Shown: piece by piece, positions 41,393 to 49,433 of the stretch
Position numbering within the stretch: the stretch's first letter is position 1
How the letters are laid out: each line of letters begins with the position of its first letter
Notes under the pieces: generated by a model
Database searches by the model: none
What the model was told of the DNA's origin: nothing
What the model saw: only the letters and a program-made list of their open reading frames with translations
Position numbers and translations under genes: made by a program
Assembly: GCA_035493895.1 (NCBI GenBank)
Contig: DATJHM010000162.1
Location: 29,947-93,946, forward strand
DNA length: 64,000 bases
Direction: 5' to 3'
Source: DATJHM01 sp035493895
GTDB lineage: Bacteria > Chloroflexota > Ktedonobacteria > Ktedonobacterales > Ktedonobacteraceae

Positions 41393-42283
41393 ATGGTACA
41401 GGTTCCGTTGAGCACGCCACCCACACGGGAAGAAACGCTGACACTGAAACAGGATCGCCGCCACATCTGGCGCTGGCAACAGATTGTGCTCTATGCGTTT
41501 CTCGCGCTGCTGACTATTACCTCGCTCGGCCCGTTCATCTTCGCTTTTTTCTCGTCGTTCAAGACATTTTCACATATTCTGGATTTTCCACCGACACTTT
41601 TTCCTCAACCGTGGACATTTGCTAATTTTGCCAGTCTACTTGCTTATCCAGGTTTCCTGCACTGGATACTCAATTCGTTTATTGTCAGCCTCAGCGTTGC
41701 AGTATTGAATGTGCTTTTTTCAGCGATGGCGGGCTATGCGCTCTCGCGCCTGAGATTCCCCGGTCGCAGTCTCATTTTTACGCTGACGCTGGCTGTCATG
41801 ATGATTCCTATGCCCGTGACGATTATCCCCAAATTTCTGGTCATGAATAGCCTTGGTCTGGTCAACACCTTTTTTGCGATTATCCTGCCAGCAATGGCGC
41901 AACCTTTCTCAGTCTTCCTGATGGTCCAATTTATGAAAGGACTGCCCCGCGAACTGGAAGAGTCGGCAATGCTGGATGGAGCTTCCCGTCTGATGATTTT
42001 CAGACGCGTTATCCTGCCGCTGGTCAAGCCAGCGCTGACAGCAGTAGCGATTCTCAGCTTCCAGGGTGCCTGGAACGATTTCCTCTGGCCCTTGTTGACA
42101 TTGGATAGCCAGAATATGTACACCCTGCCTGTTGGCCTCTTCTTTTTCAAAGATGCTCATTATACAGAATACAATCTGCTCATTGCAGGCTCAATGTTCA
42201 ATACACTGCCTATGCTCATTCTTTTCTTCATTTTCCAGCGCTACTTTATCGAGGGCGTCACCAGTTCGGCAGTCAAAGGCTAA
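41393..42283 (+). CDS. Sugar ABC transporter permease (MalG type)
   Basis: 296 residues with six predicted membrane helices, an N-terminal basic segment and the EAA loop LEESAMLDGASRLMIFRRVILP; it ends with the common VTSSAVKG motif. AAAGGAG precedes the ATG. It ends the second sugar-importer operon. A MITE-like insertion lies about 40 bases after the stop. Confidence 0.9.
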   Translation: MVQVPLSTPPTREETLTLKQDRRHIWRWQQIVLYAFLALLTITSLGPFIFAFFSSFKTFSHILDFPPTLFPQPWTFANFASLLAYPGFLHWILNSFIVSLSVAVLNVLFSAMAGYALSRLRFPGRSLIFTLTLAVMMIPMPVTIIPKFLVMNSLGLVNTFFAIILPAMAQPFSVFLMVQFMKGLPRELEESAMLDGASRLMIFRRVILPLVKPALTAVAILSFQGAWNDFLWPLLTLDSQNMYTLPVGLFFFKDAHYTEYNLLIAGSMFNTLPMLILFFIFQRYFIEGVTSSAVKG

Positions 42284-42313
42284 TTGCTTCTGGAGTCCAG
42301 ATTGATTGCCCCA

Positions 42314-42581
42314 TAGGCATGAAGCAATGTCACGTAAATACGTCTGTACCCGATTGCCCATCGATCCCCCTTCTTTCCGTGACATTGCATCGTGGGGGTG
42401 CCCCGGTCGCAGATAAACGGGCGACTCTACAGGAATTGATGGGCGATTCCCCCTATCTACGTGACATTGCAGACAAGCGGCGACTCTACAAGGGGGATCG
42501 ATGGGGACGGGGTACAGACAAGGCGCAATGTCACGTCCACAGGCGGATTCTCCTTCTTTCCGTGACATTGTAGGCATGAAG
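42314..42581. mobile_element. MITE-like element with 11-bp flanking direct repeats
   Basis: The element spans 42325-42570 (246 bp). Its ends are 10-bp terminal inverted repeats, CAATGTCACG and CGTGACATTG, and it is bounded by exact 11-bp copies of TAGGCATGAAG (42314-42324 and 42571-42581), as expected for a target-site duplication. Inside are three more end-like copies (42378-42388, 42460-42470, 42525-42535), a 19-bp direct repeat (42369-42387, 42552-42570) and a long inverted repeat around CCCATCGATCCCCC (from 42357) and its complement (to 42504). No transposase gene fits. Long target duplications of this size are known from IS4-type elements. Confidence 0.75.
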
Positions 42582-42673
42582 TGAGTCACCTCTCCTCCGG
42601 GAGCGAGAGGGGTGGAGAGAGTTCGCAGGCACAGTTCCGTTTCACAGCACCGTGCCGCTACTGGAGCTACAAA

Positions 42674-42700
42674 GCGCCCCGAGAGGTTCTCTCGGGGCGC
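42674..42700 (-). terminator. Strong hairpin terminator
   Basis: GCGCCCCGAGAG (42674-42685) pairs perfectly with CTCTCGGGGCGC (42689-42700), loop GTT. It lies 19 bases beyond the stop of the glycosidase-like gene. Confidence 0.75.
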
Positions 42701-42718
42701 TCTGGCTAGCGTGAATGA

Positions 42719-43831
42719 TCAGGAGCCACTGGGAAACATTTTTTGATAGAGCGTTTGAAATGCAGTACCTTGCGTCGTTATATCCTGGTTATAGGTAATC
42801 ATAGGAAGGGCAGTATCGGTCACAGTGTATTGCATAGAGGCAAAGACGCGATTATCGGCGAGCGTTTGCAGCGCCTTCGTGGTCCATTGTGTCATAAACT
42901 GCTCGTCGTTATATTTACCATCATCGATTGGCTGCCCATTGCTCTGAGTTGATTGAGAGGCTGTATAATTCCACTCAGTAATCATGATAGGTAGCACCTT
43001 ACCGATCGTAGTAGCCATAGCCTTGCGGGCAGCAGAAATGTGCGTCGTCCATTTATCAAGATTATTGAGGCAGGTATCGTTAGACCATTTCAGATCGCAA
43101 GTATATTCGTGCCAGCTAATCTCATCGGGCTGAACTTTTGCATTTTGTAAAAAAGAAATGAGATAAGGTTCATCATATTGCCAGCTCACCGGGCCAATAA
43201 AATTGGCGTGTGGAGAGAGCTTTTTCAATTGTGGAATCACCGTATTCCAACCAGCAGTATATTGTGCGACAGGAACCCCGTGATAGTCATCTTCATTGCC
43301 AAACTCATAATAGACAGTGGTATCACCAAAGACAGATTGCACATCTTTAACCGTAGTGATATCGCTGGAAAGCATCGTATCAGGAGACTGGACACCGTTT
43401 AAAACGACCAGAGGCACAGCCCCAACCTGCTTGATGTCTTGAAGAGCCTGGATAAAGACGTCCGAAGTGATATTGTTGCGAGCAGGGACACGCACGATTT
43501 TAATATGGAGTTGCTGCATAAGGGTCCGGGTCTGATCAGATTGAAGAACCTGATCATGATCGTTAAAAAGGCCCATATTGGTGCCAAAGATAAGCGGGGA
43601 TATAGGGCCAGTCGGATTGACATTCGGAGTAGCAGCAGCGGAATGGCTTGTGGAAGGTGTAGATGTCGCGGCGCTTCCCTGCCCTGGTTGTCCCCGTAAG
43701 AGATTTGTTGCCCAAATGGCGCTACCACCAAGCAACAAAAGAGCGATAACGGCAATCGCAATCGCCAGCGTATACCTGGCTTTATTCTCTGGCGTAGAAG
43801 GCCGTTGCGGTGGTTTTGGTTGCGGTACCAT
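42719..43831 (-). CDS. Membrane-anchored clan GH-A glycosidase-like protein
   Basis: 370 residues: a Pro-rich cytoplasmic N-terminus, one membrane segment (about 20-44), a Ser/Thr-rich stalk, and a TIM-barrel domain from about 75. Clan GH-A landmarks are YYEFGNEDD near 174-182 (Asn179-Glu180 as acid/base) and IMITEWNYT near 282-290 (Glu286 as nucleophile). It should hydrolyse a polysaccharide or glycoconjugate outside the cell, close in plan to GH39/GH5-like enzymes. It is convergent with a sugar importer whose ligand could be its product, but the two are not co-transcribed. GGAGCAA precedes the ATG. Confidence 0.77.
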   Translation of the reverse strand: MVPQPKPPQRPSTPENKARYTLAIAIAVIALLLLGGSAIWATNLLRGQPGQGSAATSTPSTSHSAAATPNVNPTGPISPLIFGTNMGLFNDHDQVLQSDQTRTLMQQLHIKIVRVPARNNITSDVFIQALQDIKQVGAVPLVVLNGVQSPDTMLSSDITTVKDVQSVFGDTTVYYEFGNEDDYHGVPVAQYTAGWNTVIPQLKKLSPHANFIGPVSWQYDEPYLISFLQNAKVQPDEISWHEYTCDLKWSNDTCLNNLDKWTTHISAARKAMATTIGKVLPIMITEWNYTASQSTQSNGQPIDDGKYNDEQFMTQWTTKALQTLADNRVFASMQYTVTDTALPMITYNQDITTQGTAFQTLYQKMFPSGS

Positions 43832-44360
43832 ATATATATTGCTCCTAGAAACAGTTCGTACAATGCCCTGATAAGTTTATTGATCAGCAATTCTTCTATT
43901 ATAGAGTATTTTGATGAGTTCTTGAAACACGAGATCTTTTTCTGACAGAAGTACAGTACTTTTATACATACTTGGCGAGAAAACCATGAAGTCTTCAGCC
44001 TGAATAGTTCCCGTCTATCGCTAAAAAATGGTTTGTTTGTTTAATACCAATTTTGATATATCTGGATATTGTTAGATAAAAGCAAGACAGAAGTATCATG
44101 CAAATACAGCGCTTCGTTCTGCTGCTATCCTCCACATAGCCTACAGCATCACAAACACGCCTGTTGCATAGTAACATCGTTTTGCAGAAGGGTCTATCCG
44201 CAAAAATAAGTATTTTTTCCACTCCCGCTTCACCTCTCAAAAATAGGTACACTCTCGACATTTATGATTACAAAATGTTATACTCAATAGTGCGCAATCA
44301 TGCGAAGGACCTTCTGCGTATTTTTTTAGTGCATATCCATACAGATCTACCACAAAAGTA
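43832..44360. other. Intergenic region, no gene seen
   Basis: About 530 AT-rich bases between divergent transcription units. It should contain promoters for the glycosidase-like gene and the histidine kinase gene. No clear operator, RNA gene or repeat was seen. Confidence 0.5.
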
Positions 44361-45551
44361 ATGCAACCAGACGACCAGCCACAAGAACTTACAGCCCTGT
44401 TACGTGGGAACCGTGATCTCGCGGTACTTTATGATATAGCAGGGTATCTTAATCATAAAGTAGATGTTTACGAGGCGTTACAAGGAGTACTGGCACGTGT
44501 GACAGAGCTCTTTGGCTTGCAAACCGCCTGGATCTGGCTTTTAAATGAGCAAGCAAGGCCATACCTCGCAGCAGCTCAGGCATTGCCTCCCTACCTTGCC
44601 AATCATCCGGAGAGATTGACAGGTTCTTGCCTTTGCCTGGATACATTTTTAAGCGGAGATCTGGAAGGAGCCTCAAACATCGACGTGCTGCGTTGTAGCC
44701 GTTTGAAGAACGCGGAGCGAAACAACGACCCTTCGGCGCTCGGTCTGCGCTTTCACGCCAGCGTCCCGATTTATGCAGGGGACATCTCACTGGGAGTTTT
44801 AAACGTAGCCAGCGAAGACTGGCGAGAATTGCAGGCAGAAGAGCTACAATTGCTTCATATCATCAGTGATCAGATCGGCCTGGCAATGCAGAGGGCGCGT
44901 CTCTCAGCGGACCATACACGTGCGGCCACACGTCTGGCAACGACAGAGGAACGCAACCGATTGGCGCGCGAGATTCACGATACCATTGCACAGGGGTTAG
45001 CAGCCATCACACTGCACCTTGAGACAGCAGATGCGCTGGTGGAGGCGCGCCCCGGGCGCGCGCACGAGGCTATTCAGCGAGCATTGATTGTAGCGCGCAA
45101 CAACCTGGAAGAGGCACGGCGCTCAGTAATGGACTTGCGAGCGGCACCGTTGCAAAATCGCAGCCTGGCTGAAGCATTAGCAGAGCTTGCACAAAGTCCT
45201 GAAGAGCCAGCGATCACCTATCAAGTGCATCCTGAGCCCCATTTTCCTGCGTTACCGGCGCGTGTCGAAGCGGGGCTGTACCGCATTGCCCAGGAGGCGC
45301 TGGCAAATGCGCGCAAGCATGCGGAGGCCAGCATAATTACCATGACGCTGGCAGTAAACGACCACTGGGTACGCCTGATCGTCCAGGACGACGGGCGAGG
45401 ATTTGCGCCGGAGATGCTGCCGCAGGTAGCAGGGCACGACCATTTCGGCCTGACAGGCATAGGAGAGCGGGTCAAGCTACTGAGTGGCACCCTCTGTATT
45501 CAGAGTGAACCGGGCGCGGGAACAATCATAGATGTCTCAATCCCTTACTAA
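44361..45551 (+). CDS. Cytoplasmic GAF-domain sensor histidine kinase (NarL-partner type)
   Basis: 396 residues with no membrane segment. Residues about 35-178 are a GAF domain (YEALQGVLARVTELFGLQTA; three Cys at 90, 92 and 112 could bind a cofactor or metal). The dimerisation/phosphoacceptor helix has EERNRLAREIHDTIAQGL with His206 (HisKA_3). The ATPase part shows EAGLYRIAQEALANARKHA (N box), VQDDGRGF (G1) and HFGLTGIGERV (G2). It should autophosphorylate in response to a cytoplasmic signal, perhaps redox or a small ligand, and pass phosphate to the next gene product. The start has no strong ribosome site. Confidence 0.9.
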   Translation: MQPDDQPQELTALLRGNRDLAVLYDIAGYLNHKVDVYEALQGVLARVTELFGLQTAWIWLLNEQARPYLAAAQALPPYLANHPERLTGSCLCLDTFLSGDLEGASNIDVLRCSRLKNAERNNDPSALGLRFHASVPIYAGDISLGVLNVASEDWRELQAEELQLLHIISDQIGLAMQRARLSADHTRAATRLATTEERNRLAREIHDTIAQGLAAITLHLETADALVEARPGRAHEAIQRALIVARNNLEEARRSVMDLRAAPLQNRSLAEALAELAQSPEEPAITYQVHPEPHFPALPARVEAGLYRIAQEALANARKHAEASIITMTLAVNDHWVRLIVQDDGRGFAPEMLPQVAGHDHFGLTGIGERVKLLSGTLCIQSEPGAGTIIDVSIPY

Positions 45552-45593
45552 ACGAAGGCAATCTCTGTGGAGCCACGACAGAAAGGCATAATC

Positions 45594-46262
45594 ATGATTC
45601 GCATCCTACTTGCCGATGATCATCCAATTGTACGCGAAGGCCTGCGCGCAGTCCTGGAGACACAAGCAGATTTCGAAGTCATCGCAGAATGTGCCAGTGG
45701 CAGCGAGGTTCTGACCCTTGCAAGCGAAAACAAACCTGATATTATCTTACTCGATCTGGAAATGCCCATTATGGATGGGGTGGAGACCATTCGCCGTCTG
45801 CACCTCAGTCCCCCGGTTACGCCACGAATCATCGTATTTACCGCATTTGACAATGATGAACGCATCATTCAGGCTATTCAGGCAGGAGCAGATGGCTACC
45901 TGCTCAAAGGAGCGCCCCGCAATGAGATCTTCAGCGCTATCCGTTTGACGATGGACGGAGGTTCTCTGCTCCAGCCAGTGATCGCCTCCAAGCTGCTGCG
46001 TCACCTCAGCCAGCAGCAAAAAACAGTGCCCCAATCACAGAGCCAGATACTGATGATTGATGAGCTCACCGAGCGTGAGTTGGAGGTGCTCCATTTGCTC
46101 GCCCAGGGCATGCCAAATAAAGAGATTGCCACCCGGCTAGTGATCAGTGAGCGTACGGCAAAGTTTCATGTCAGTTCGATTATGAGTAAACTTGGAGCAA
46201 CCAACCGTACAGAAGCAGTCTCACTGGCAGCGCAGAGAGGCTTGATCACATTGCGAGCCTGA
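45594..46262 (+). CDS. NarL/FixJ-family response regulator
   Basis: 222 residues: receiver domain with acidic pocket (LLADDHP), phosphoacceptor Asp54 (IILLDLEMP), conserved Thr and Lys (VFTAFDN, YLLKGAP), and a C-terminal LuxR helix-turn-helix (LTERELEVLHLLAQGMPNKE, then IATRLVISERTAKFHVSSIM). It is the partner of the upstream kinase, 42 bases away. The ATG at 45594 has AGAAAGG upstream; an ATG-like start at 45567 adds nine residues before the receiver. Its regulon is unknown; the redox module downstream is a natural candidate. Confidence 0.92.
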   Translation: MIRILLADDHPIVREGLRAVLETQADFEVIAECASGSEVLTLASENKPDIILLDLEMPIMDGVETIRRLHLSPPVTPRIIVFTAFDNDERIIQAIQAGADGYLLKGAPRNEIFSAIRLTMDGGSLLQPVIASKLLRHLSQQQKTVPQSQSQILMIDELTERELEVLHLLAQGMPNKEIATRLVISERTAKFHVSSIMSKLGATNRTEAVSLAAQRGLITLRA

Positions 46263-46555
46263 GGGGGCAGAGAAATAGCGCTTGCATTTATACTGTAATT
46301 GCCATAAGATAGCCTGACAGGCCAATAGAAGAAGCAGAGCTATAAAGTATTACCGGCCCTGCTTTTTTTTTATAAAGTAAAGCCGAACCGTAAGACATTT
46401 AGGCTAATTTTCCCGCTATCTGCCATTGCTTGATATACAATGGGATACATAGTAGCAAATACACAAATGTGTTTATTAGTTGGTTCTGTCGCATGTTTTG
46501 CTTGCCTGGGGGAAGGCATAAAGCGACAGCAACCTATGACAGGGTGAAGCAAAGT

Positions 46556-46885
46556 ATGGCATTTCCTCGGGTTATTGCAGCGTTTATTATTCTGCTACTG
46601 ATTGGTAGTTTTGCCGTAGCAGGAATTGGCATAACATCGTGGTTAGGGCCAAAGCTGGCTCATGGGACCAACGTAAAACATGCAGCGGGAAAAATTCTCT
46701 CCATCCAGAATGGCAGAGACTTTACCTTTCTCACCAAAGAGGGCCAGCACATGAGTTTTGAGTGTCGCACACAGTGTCGTGGCTCTTTAGGTCATATGCA
46801 ACGCCACGTCGCTGAAAAAGCGCCCACTGATGTCTACTACATTCAGGGGCCCGGGAACATACTTCAGGTTATTGATGTGGATTAG
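46556..46885 (+). CDS. Small anchored hypothetical protein
   Basis: 109 residues from ATG 46556 (MAFPRVIAAFIILLLIGSFA): one N-terminal membrane segment or signal anchor, then an extracytoplasmic beta-rich domain of about 75 residues with a Cys pair (FECRTQCRGSLGHMQRH) and an OB-like rhythm (GKILSIQNGRDFTFLTKEG). No family is recognised. The N-terminal extension of the longer frame from 46430 has poor coding character, and AGGGTGAAG lies before 46556. It is on the same strand as the two-component system and the redox operon. It could be an outer-face binding protein or a periplasmic redox partner; neither is proven. Confidence 0.6.
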   Translation: MAFPRVIAAFIILLLIGSFAVAGIGITSWLGPKLAHGTNVKHAAGKILSIQNGRDFTFLTKEGQHMSFECRTQCRGSLGHMQRHVAEKAPTDVYYIQGPGNILQVIDVD

Positions 46886-47012
46886 CGAAGACAGCATTAG
46901 CACACATCAAACGAAGGCAACGCATGTGTGCATACCATGCTGAAGAAAGTTGACCAGATCTACAGAAAAAAGTATTCATAGAGTGTCGTCACTAGTAGCA
47001 GGGGAAGTTGTG

Positions 47013-48944
47013 ATGCAAAGCAGGCAAGAAAAAGCGTTAGCCCCTAAGCAATCCGGGGATAGCTATATGGACCGCGCGGATTTTGTGATCATTGGCAATG
47101 GAATTGCAGGACTCACAGCGGCAGTAGAGGCGAGAAAATTAGCCCCCCAGAAACGCATTGTCATTATTACAGATCAGATTTATCCAACGATCAATACGCC
47201 TGCACTGAAGCAGTTTGCTATAGGGAAATTGGATCGCGAACAATTGCTGGCTTATCCCTCTGGGACTGAACGTCGAGAGCGTATTCACGTCGTCACCTCC
47301 AGAGTCGAAGAAATTCATGCACGAAGCAAATATATCACCTTAAAAGGTAATCGCGGCTTTGGCTATGATAAGTTGTTGATCGCGACAGGTAGCACACCCA
47401 GTGGCCTGCCCGCGCAAACGCCAGGGCGTGATTTTGATGGTGTGATGACAATGCACCGCCTGGAGGATTATGTAAATCTGCGACGACGTCTGCCGGAGGT
47501 ACGAGACGCAATCGTCGTAGGCGGTGGCGTGCATGCGATTGAGACGGTCATGGGCTTGCTACACTACGATATTCATGTACACTGGCTCATCCGTGGTACC
47601 ACATTTATGGCCCGCATGATTGACGATGTGTCATCGGCAATGGTACTGGAAGAGATTCGTCGTTCTGGCGCGCAGGTGCATACAGAGACCGAGATAGTGG
47701 GCATAGTGGGGCGTATGGGTTCTGTCGCAGGAGTCATCACCAACCAGCAGGAAATGATTCCTTGCCAGCTCGTACTGACCTGCACAGGCACACAGCCAGT
47801 GCTCGCACTTGCCAAAAACTGTAGCCTGCCCCTGAAAATTCAGAATGGCATTCAGGTAGATGACCAGTTACATACGAACGTGCCAGATATCTTCGCAGCG
47901 GGAGATGTAGCCGCGCTGAAAAATCCACTGACGAATAAATATGAGCCGCGCGCCCAGTGGTATGCAGCGGTAGATCAGGGGCGGATTGTAGGAGCGATGC
48001 TGGCGGGAAGAGAAGACCTCGCCAATGAGCCTTTCGGCGTTCACTGGCATGCGACCCATCTGGGTGAGCTCTCCATGCTCACCGTGGGAGAGCCACTCAA
48101 AGAAGGCCCACAAGTTATCACGCTCACCGACTCCAATTCGAAGGGATATCGGCGTGCTGCCATCATAGATGATCGGCTGGTTGGCTATCTTTCCCTGGGG
48201 AAGGCGCAACCCGATAGTCTGGCAATCAAACGAATTGTAGATGAAGGTCTTCCCGTGCGAGCAATCATACGTGATCTGCTCAGAGGCGACTTTGATGCGC
48301 GTAAATACGTGGCGCAGGTTCGCACACAGGCAGCTCAAGGCATCATCACACGACAATTACCCCCCCTTGCCGACACCCTCGTGCAAAGGCGTCCTGCTGC
48401 GGCGGAACCGTTTGTCATACCGGGGGCCAGACAAGAAAGAGCCCTCCCTCCCCCTCCGCGCCAGACAGGGCCGCTACAGCCACAGAGAACAGTAGCTTTC
48501 GAAGAAGAGAGAGTTAATGCTTTTACTGGTAGCCTGCCCACGCTTTCCCGCGTTTATGAACCTGGAGAGCTTACACCTGGTTCCAAGCAAACAGAGCCGC
48601 TACAAGAACGTAGTGAAGCAACATTCGAGGAAGAGACATTCAATGCCTTTACCGGTAGCCTGCCAAGGCTTTCCAGGATTTATGAGCCTGGAGAGCTTAT
48701 GCCGGATTCGCGCGCGGCCAGAGGGGGACAGGCGATTCCTCGAAGAGAGAACACAGCTTCAGCAGAGCCAGTGCCGGTTGAAACGCCAGAATGGCGCAAT
48801 GGCCAACCACAAAAAGCCTGGTCTTATACAGAGGATACCAAAACGCCGGGGCAAGGTCAGCAGAGTCCAGCGCCAACAGGCAAAACCCCACCGAAGCGTA
48901 CGGGTGGCCTCTGGGCTTACAATGAGAAGAATTTCTTAATTTAG
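47013..48944 (+). CDS. FAD-dependent pyridine-nucleotide-disulfide-type oxidoreductase with repeat-bearing C-terminal tail
   Basis: About 643 residues. The first 380 or so form a class-I FAD/NAD(P)H reductase: FAD site VIIGNGIAGLTAAVEA, LLIATGSTP, NAD site IVVGGGVHAIETV, and the FAD-ribityl motif IFAAGDVA. No CxxxxC redox-active disulfide is seen. It resembles NirB-type or rubredoxin-reductase-like proteins. The last 200 residues are Pro/Glu/Arg-rich with two 42-residue repeats containing NAFTGSLPxLSRxYEPGEL. I start at ATG 47013 (AGGGGAAG upstream). The next genes encode a 2[4Fe-4S] protein and a di-heme membrane protein, so it probably feeds or drains electrons for that membrane complex. 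Confidence 0.82.
   Translation: MQSRQEKALAPKQSGDSYMDRADFVIIGNGIAGLTAAVEARKLAPQKRIVIITDQIYPTINTPALKQFAIGKLDREQLLAYPSGTERRERIHVVTSRVEEIHARSKYITLKGNRGFGYDKLLIATGSTPSGLPAQTPGRDFDGVMTMHRLEDYVNLRRRLPEVRDAIVVGGGVHAIETVMGLLHYDIHVHWLIRGTTFMARMIDDVSSAMVLEEIRRSGAQVHTETEIVGIVGRMGSVAGVITNQQEMIPCQLVLTCTGTQPVLALAKNCSLPLKIQNGIQVDDQLHTNVPDIFAAGDVAALKNPLTNKYEPRAQWYAAVDQGRIVGAMLAGREDLANEPFGVHWHATHLGELSMLTVGEPLKEGPQVITLTDSNSKGYRRAAIIDDRLVGYLSLGKAQPDSLAIKRIVDEGLPVRAIIRDLLRGDFDARKYVAQVRTQAAQGIITRQLPPLADTLVQRRPAAAEPFVIPGARQERALPPPPRQTGPLQPQRTVAFEEERVNAFTGSLPTLSRVYEPGELTPGSKQTEPLQERSEATFEEETFNAFTGSLPRLSRIYEPGELMPDSRAARGGQAIPRRENTASAEPVPVETPEWRNGQPQKAWSYTEDTKTPGQGQQSPAPTGKTPPKRTGGLWAYNEKNFLI
48498..48744 (+). repeat. 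126-bp imperfect tandem repeat in the FAD-oxidoreductase gene
   Basis: Two diverged copies offset by 126 bases encode FEEExxNAFTGSLPxLSRxYEPGEL. The linker-like repeats could bind a partner in a larger complex. Confidence 0.65.
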
Positions 48945-48966
48945 TAGAGATAAAAAGGAACAGTAG

Positions 48967-49266
48967 ATGCTCAAGATACTGAAACCGAAATCAGCTTTAC
49001 TTCATAAAAATGGTCCCCAGGTCCGTCAGGAAATCCAGGCATGCATTGGCTGCAATGAATGTATTCTGGCTTGCCCTGCTCTCTCGGAGCCGATTACTAT
49101 CAATATGCTCAATCGAGCGACGTTGGGCGGCCCGATTCCAGTACCGGTTGCTCAGTTTGCACAGGCTTGCTATCAATGTGGAGCATGCGTTGATCCCTGT
49201 CCGGTTGGTTTACATCGGGACGCAATGATGCTGTGGCTGAAAGTGCGCCTGCTCAGTTCAAACTAA
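48967..49266 (+). CDS. 2[4Fe-4S] ferredoxin-type protein (HdrC/GlpC-like)
   Basis: 99 residues with two complete four-Cys motifs: CIGCNECILACP (Cys26, 29, 32, 36) and CYQCGACVDPCPVGLH (Cys68, 71, 74, 78). The spacing and the PVGLHRDAMMLWLKVRLL tail resemble heterodisulfide-reductase subunit C and succinate dehydrogenase/GlpC iron-sulfur modules. It should move electrons between the flavoprotein encoded upstream and the heme membrane protein encoded downstream. AAAGGAA lies just before the ATG. Its TAA overlaps the ATG of a 55-residue gene as TAATG. Confidence 0.88.
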   Translation: MLKILKPKSALLHKNGPQVRQEIQACIGCNECILACPALSEPITINMLNRATLGGPIPVPVAQFAQACYQCGACVDPCPVGLHRDAMMLWLKVRLLSSN

Positions 49267-49433
49267 TGGGCAACATCCTCAAAAGCAAAGCAGGTAGGGA
49301 AGCGAGCGCGGATATCAGTGACGCTGCGCTCCCGCCCGTCTCTACAAATGTTGGAAGTGAGAGGGAGTACTATAAATACAATTTCCACTTTGCCATTGGT
49401 AGTAACCTGACTATCAGGAAGGATAGAGCATAA
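49266..49433 (+). CDS. 55-aa protein overlapping both neighbours in the redox operon
   Basis: The frame starts with an ATG that shares its A with the stop of the 2[4Fe-4S] gene and ends with a TAA that shares its last A with the ATG of the cytochrome-b-like gene. Both junctions are TAATG. The product begins MGNILKSKAGREASADI and has a C-terminal aromatic/basic part (EYYKYNFHFAIGS). It has no Cys and no membrane segment. No family is recognised. The double coupling argues that it is translated, at the same level as its neighbours; it could be an assembly factor or small subunit. It may instead be only a coupling frame that carries ribosomes to the next gene. Confidence 0.55.
   Translation: MGNILKSKAGREASADISDAALPPVSTNVGSEREYYKYNFHFAIGSNLTIRKDRA

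Larger units (their letters stand above)
42284..42718. other. Intergenic region dominated by a MITE-like element
   Basis: No gene is seen. It holds the 246-bp element with its flanking direct repeats and then the terminator of the minus-strand glycosidase gene. Confidence 0.7.

Noticed and set aside
42325..42570. CRISPR-like repeat array
   Set aside because: The repeats alternate in orientation, spacing is irregular, and terminal inverted repeats with a target duplication fit a MITE; no cas genes are nearby.
46430..46555. 42-residue N-terminal extension of the small anchored protein
   Set aside because: The extension is poor coding sequence; AGGGTGAAG before ATG 46556 and the membrane anchor directly after it support the shorter form.
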